In this document: positions 23,445 to 24,349 of the stretch, piece after piece
How the letters are laid out: the number at the start of each line of letters is the position of its first letter
Numbering within the stretch: position 1 is the first letter of the stretch
Source: Planctomycetota bacterium
GTDB lineage: Bacteria; Planctomycetota; Planctomycetia; Pirellulales; Thermoguttaceae
Length of the DNA: 24,349 nt
Direction: 5' to 3'
Assembly: GCA_015661985.1 (NCBI GenBank)
Contig: DQVB01000749.1
Coordinates: 1 to 24,349 of the forward strand
Program-made: the position numbers and the translations under genes
Notes under the pieces: model-generated
Databases searched by the model: none
What the model was told of the DNA's origin: nothing
The model's input: the letters and a program-made list of their open reading frames with translations, nothing else

Positions 23445-24349
23445 ATGATCCATCCCCTGGTGATTCTGGCCATCGGTATCGTCGCCGTGGTCGGGCTGAT
23501 CATCGTCTTTCGGGTCAACGCCTTCATCGCCTTGGTGACGGCGGCGATGTTGGTCAGCCTGTTATCTCCAGGTGAGCTGGGCGAGAAGATTTCGCGGGTA
23601 GCCGGCGAGTTCGGCCGAGCGGCTGGGGCGATCGGGGTGGTGATCGCCATGGCCGCGGTGATCGGCAAATGCTTGATGGACAGCGGCGCGGCAGACCGGA
23701 TCGTGCGTACGTTTCTGAAGATGTTGGGCGAAGGGCGGGCGTCGGTGGCGCTGATGGGCAGCGGGTTTGTCCTTTCGGTACCCGTGTTTTTCGACACGGT
23801 GTTCTACCTGCTGGTGCCGTTGGCCCGATCCCTTTGGCGGCGCACCCGTCGCAACTACGTTCTCTACGTCACGGCGATCGCCTGCGGGGGGGCCATCACC
23901 CATACGCTGGTTCCGCCCACACCCGGGCCACTGGTGATGGCCGACAACCTGGGTATCGATCTGGGCGTGATGATCCTCATGGGAATCGCCGTGGGGCTGC
24001 CCACGGCCGCGGTGGGTTTGGCCGGCTGCCGGCTGGTGAACCGGCTCTGCCCGATCCCCATGCGTCCGTACAGTGGGGAGGCGGAGCCCGAGCCGTTGGA
24101 GGACGACCAGCTGCCGCCGTTTTGGCTCTCCATCTTGCCGATCGTTCTTCCTGTGGTGTTGATCTCCGCTAACACGGTGGCCCAGACGATCGCTGGCGGC
24201 GAGCACAGAGTCCTGCTGGAGCGGGGTGACGTGTTCGATTGGCCGGCGGTGGCCCGGGCGGTGGCTTCCGTGGAAGAGGACGGGGAGGCCTCTCCGGCGG
24301 CCCGGCGGATTTGGCAGCGCCTCCCGGCCGGCGTCCGAGGGGCGGTGCG
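23445..24349 (+). CDS. GntP-family permease, C-terminus cut by window edge
   Basis: Reading from ATG 23445 gives 301 codons without a stop up to the right edge. The start MIHPLVILAIGIVAVVGLII and strongly hydrophobic segments at about residues 1-22, 25-42, 60-78, 100-126, 140-165, 175-198 and 226-248 show an inner-membrane transporter. AAGAIGVVIAMAAVIGKCLM, SVPVFFDTVFYLLVPLARSL and ACGGAITHTLVPPTPGPLVM are characteristic of the gluconate:H+ symporter (GntP) family, with the GAxTHxxVPPTPGP stretch especially telling. Substrate is probably gluconate or another sugar acid. An AGGAG lies 11 nt upstream. A soluble-looking insert (residues about 255-300, GGEHRVLLERGDVFDWPAVA) is still open at the edge; full-length members have about 450 residues. 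Confidence 0.9.
   Translation, partial: MIHPLVILAIGIVAVVGLIIVFRVNAFIALVTAAMLVSLLSPGELGEKISRVAGEFGRAAGAIGVVIAMAAVIGKCLMDSGAADRIVRTFLKMLGEGRASVALMGSGFVLSVPVFFDTVFYLLVPLARSLWRRTRRNYVLYVTAIACGGAITHTLVPPTPGPLVMADNLGIDLGVMILMGIAVGLPTAAVGLAGCRLVNRLCPIPMRPYSGEAEPEPLEDDQLPPFWLSILPIVLPVVLISANTVAQTIAGGEHRVLLERGDVFDWPAVARAVASVEEDGEASPAARRIWQRLPAGVRGAV

Overview
The window is a GC-rich chromosomal segment from a planctomycete, most likely a Pirellulales-type heterotroph. The lineage call rests on four things: a DUF1559 protein with a pilin-type N-terminus and an H-X9-DG motif; a cluster of GTAGCTTGGCTCTCC-type intergenic inverted repeats; wide gaps between genes; and several Tat- or Sec-exported proteins typical of that phylum. 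No phage, transposase, cas or plasmid gene is recognisable.

Left part (1-3477): a membrane protein cut by the left edge, a DUF1559 pseudopilin-like protein and a small HemP-type hemin-uptake protein all lie on the minus strand. hemP has a good sigma70-type promoter with a Fur-box-like sequence over the expected start site. A divergent Rrf2-family regulator follows, with three cysteines and a perfect dyad just downstream of its predicted -10 box.

Glycan block (3694-9175): a secreted DUF4838 (glycosidase-like) protein faces, tail to tail, a 1008-residue secreted protein that joins a parallel beta-helix to a five-Asp-box sialidase-type propeller. Upstream of the latter, 9389-10071 looks like a decayed gene and holds a 27-bp direct repeat with a 60-bp period.

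Envelope operon (10359-14832): a diacylglycerol-kinase-family lipid kinase, KdsA (Kdo-8-phosphate synthase, metal-dependent class) and a large lipoprotein with a degenerate transglutaminase-like domain and TPR-like repeats. The genes are closely spaced or overlapping, which suggests one transcript for outer-envelope construction.

Middle (14833-16809): a minus-strand tRNA-Ala(GGC) with a candidate promoter, the inverted-repeat cluster, and an orphan FliN-like (SpoA) protein.

Right part (17294-24349): an MFS sugar porter, a single-domain STAS protein with a strong promoter and a long structured leader, a Tat-exported NodB-like deacetylase with a GATase-like N-terminal domain, a convergent Tat-exported sugar-phosphate isomerase/epimerase-type TIM barrel, and a GntP-family permease cut by the right edge. 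Together with the glycan block, this points to uptake and breakdown of plant- or algal-type carbohydrates. The two edge genes (1-320 and 23445-24349) are open at the window ends and were read directly from the sequence.
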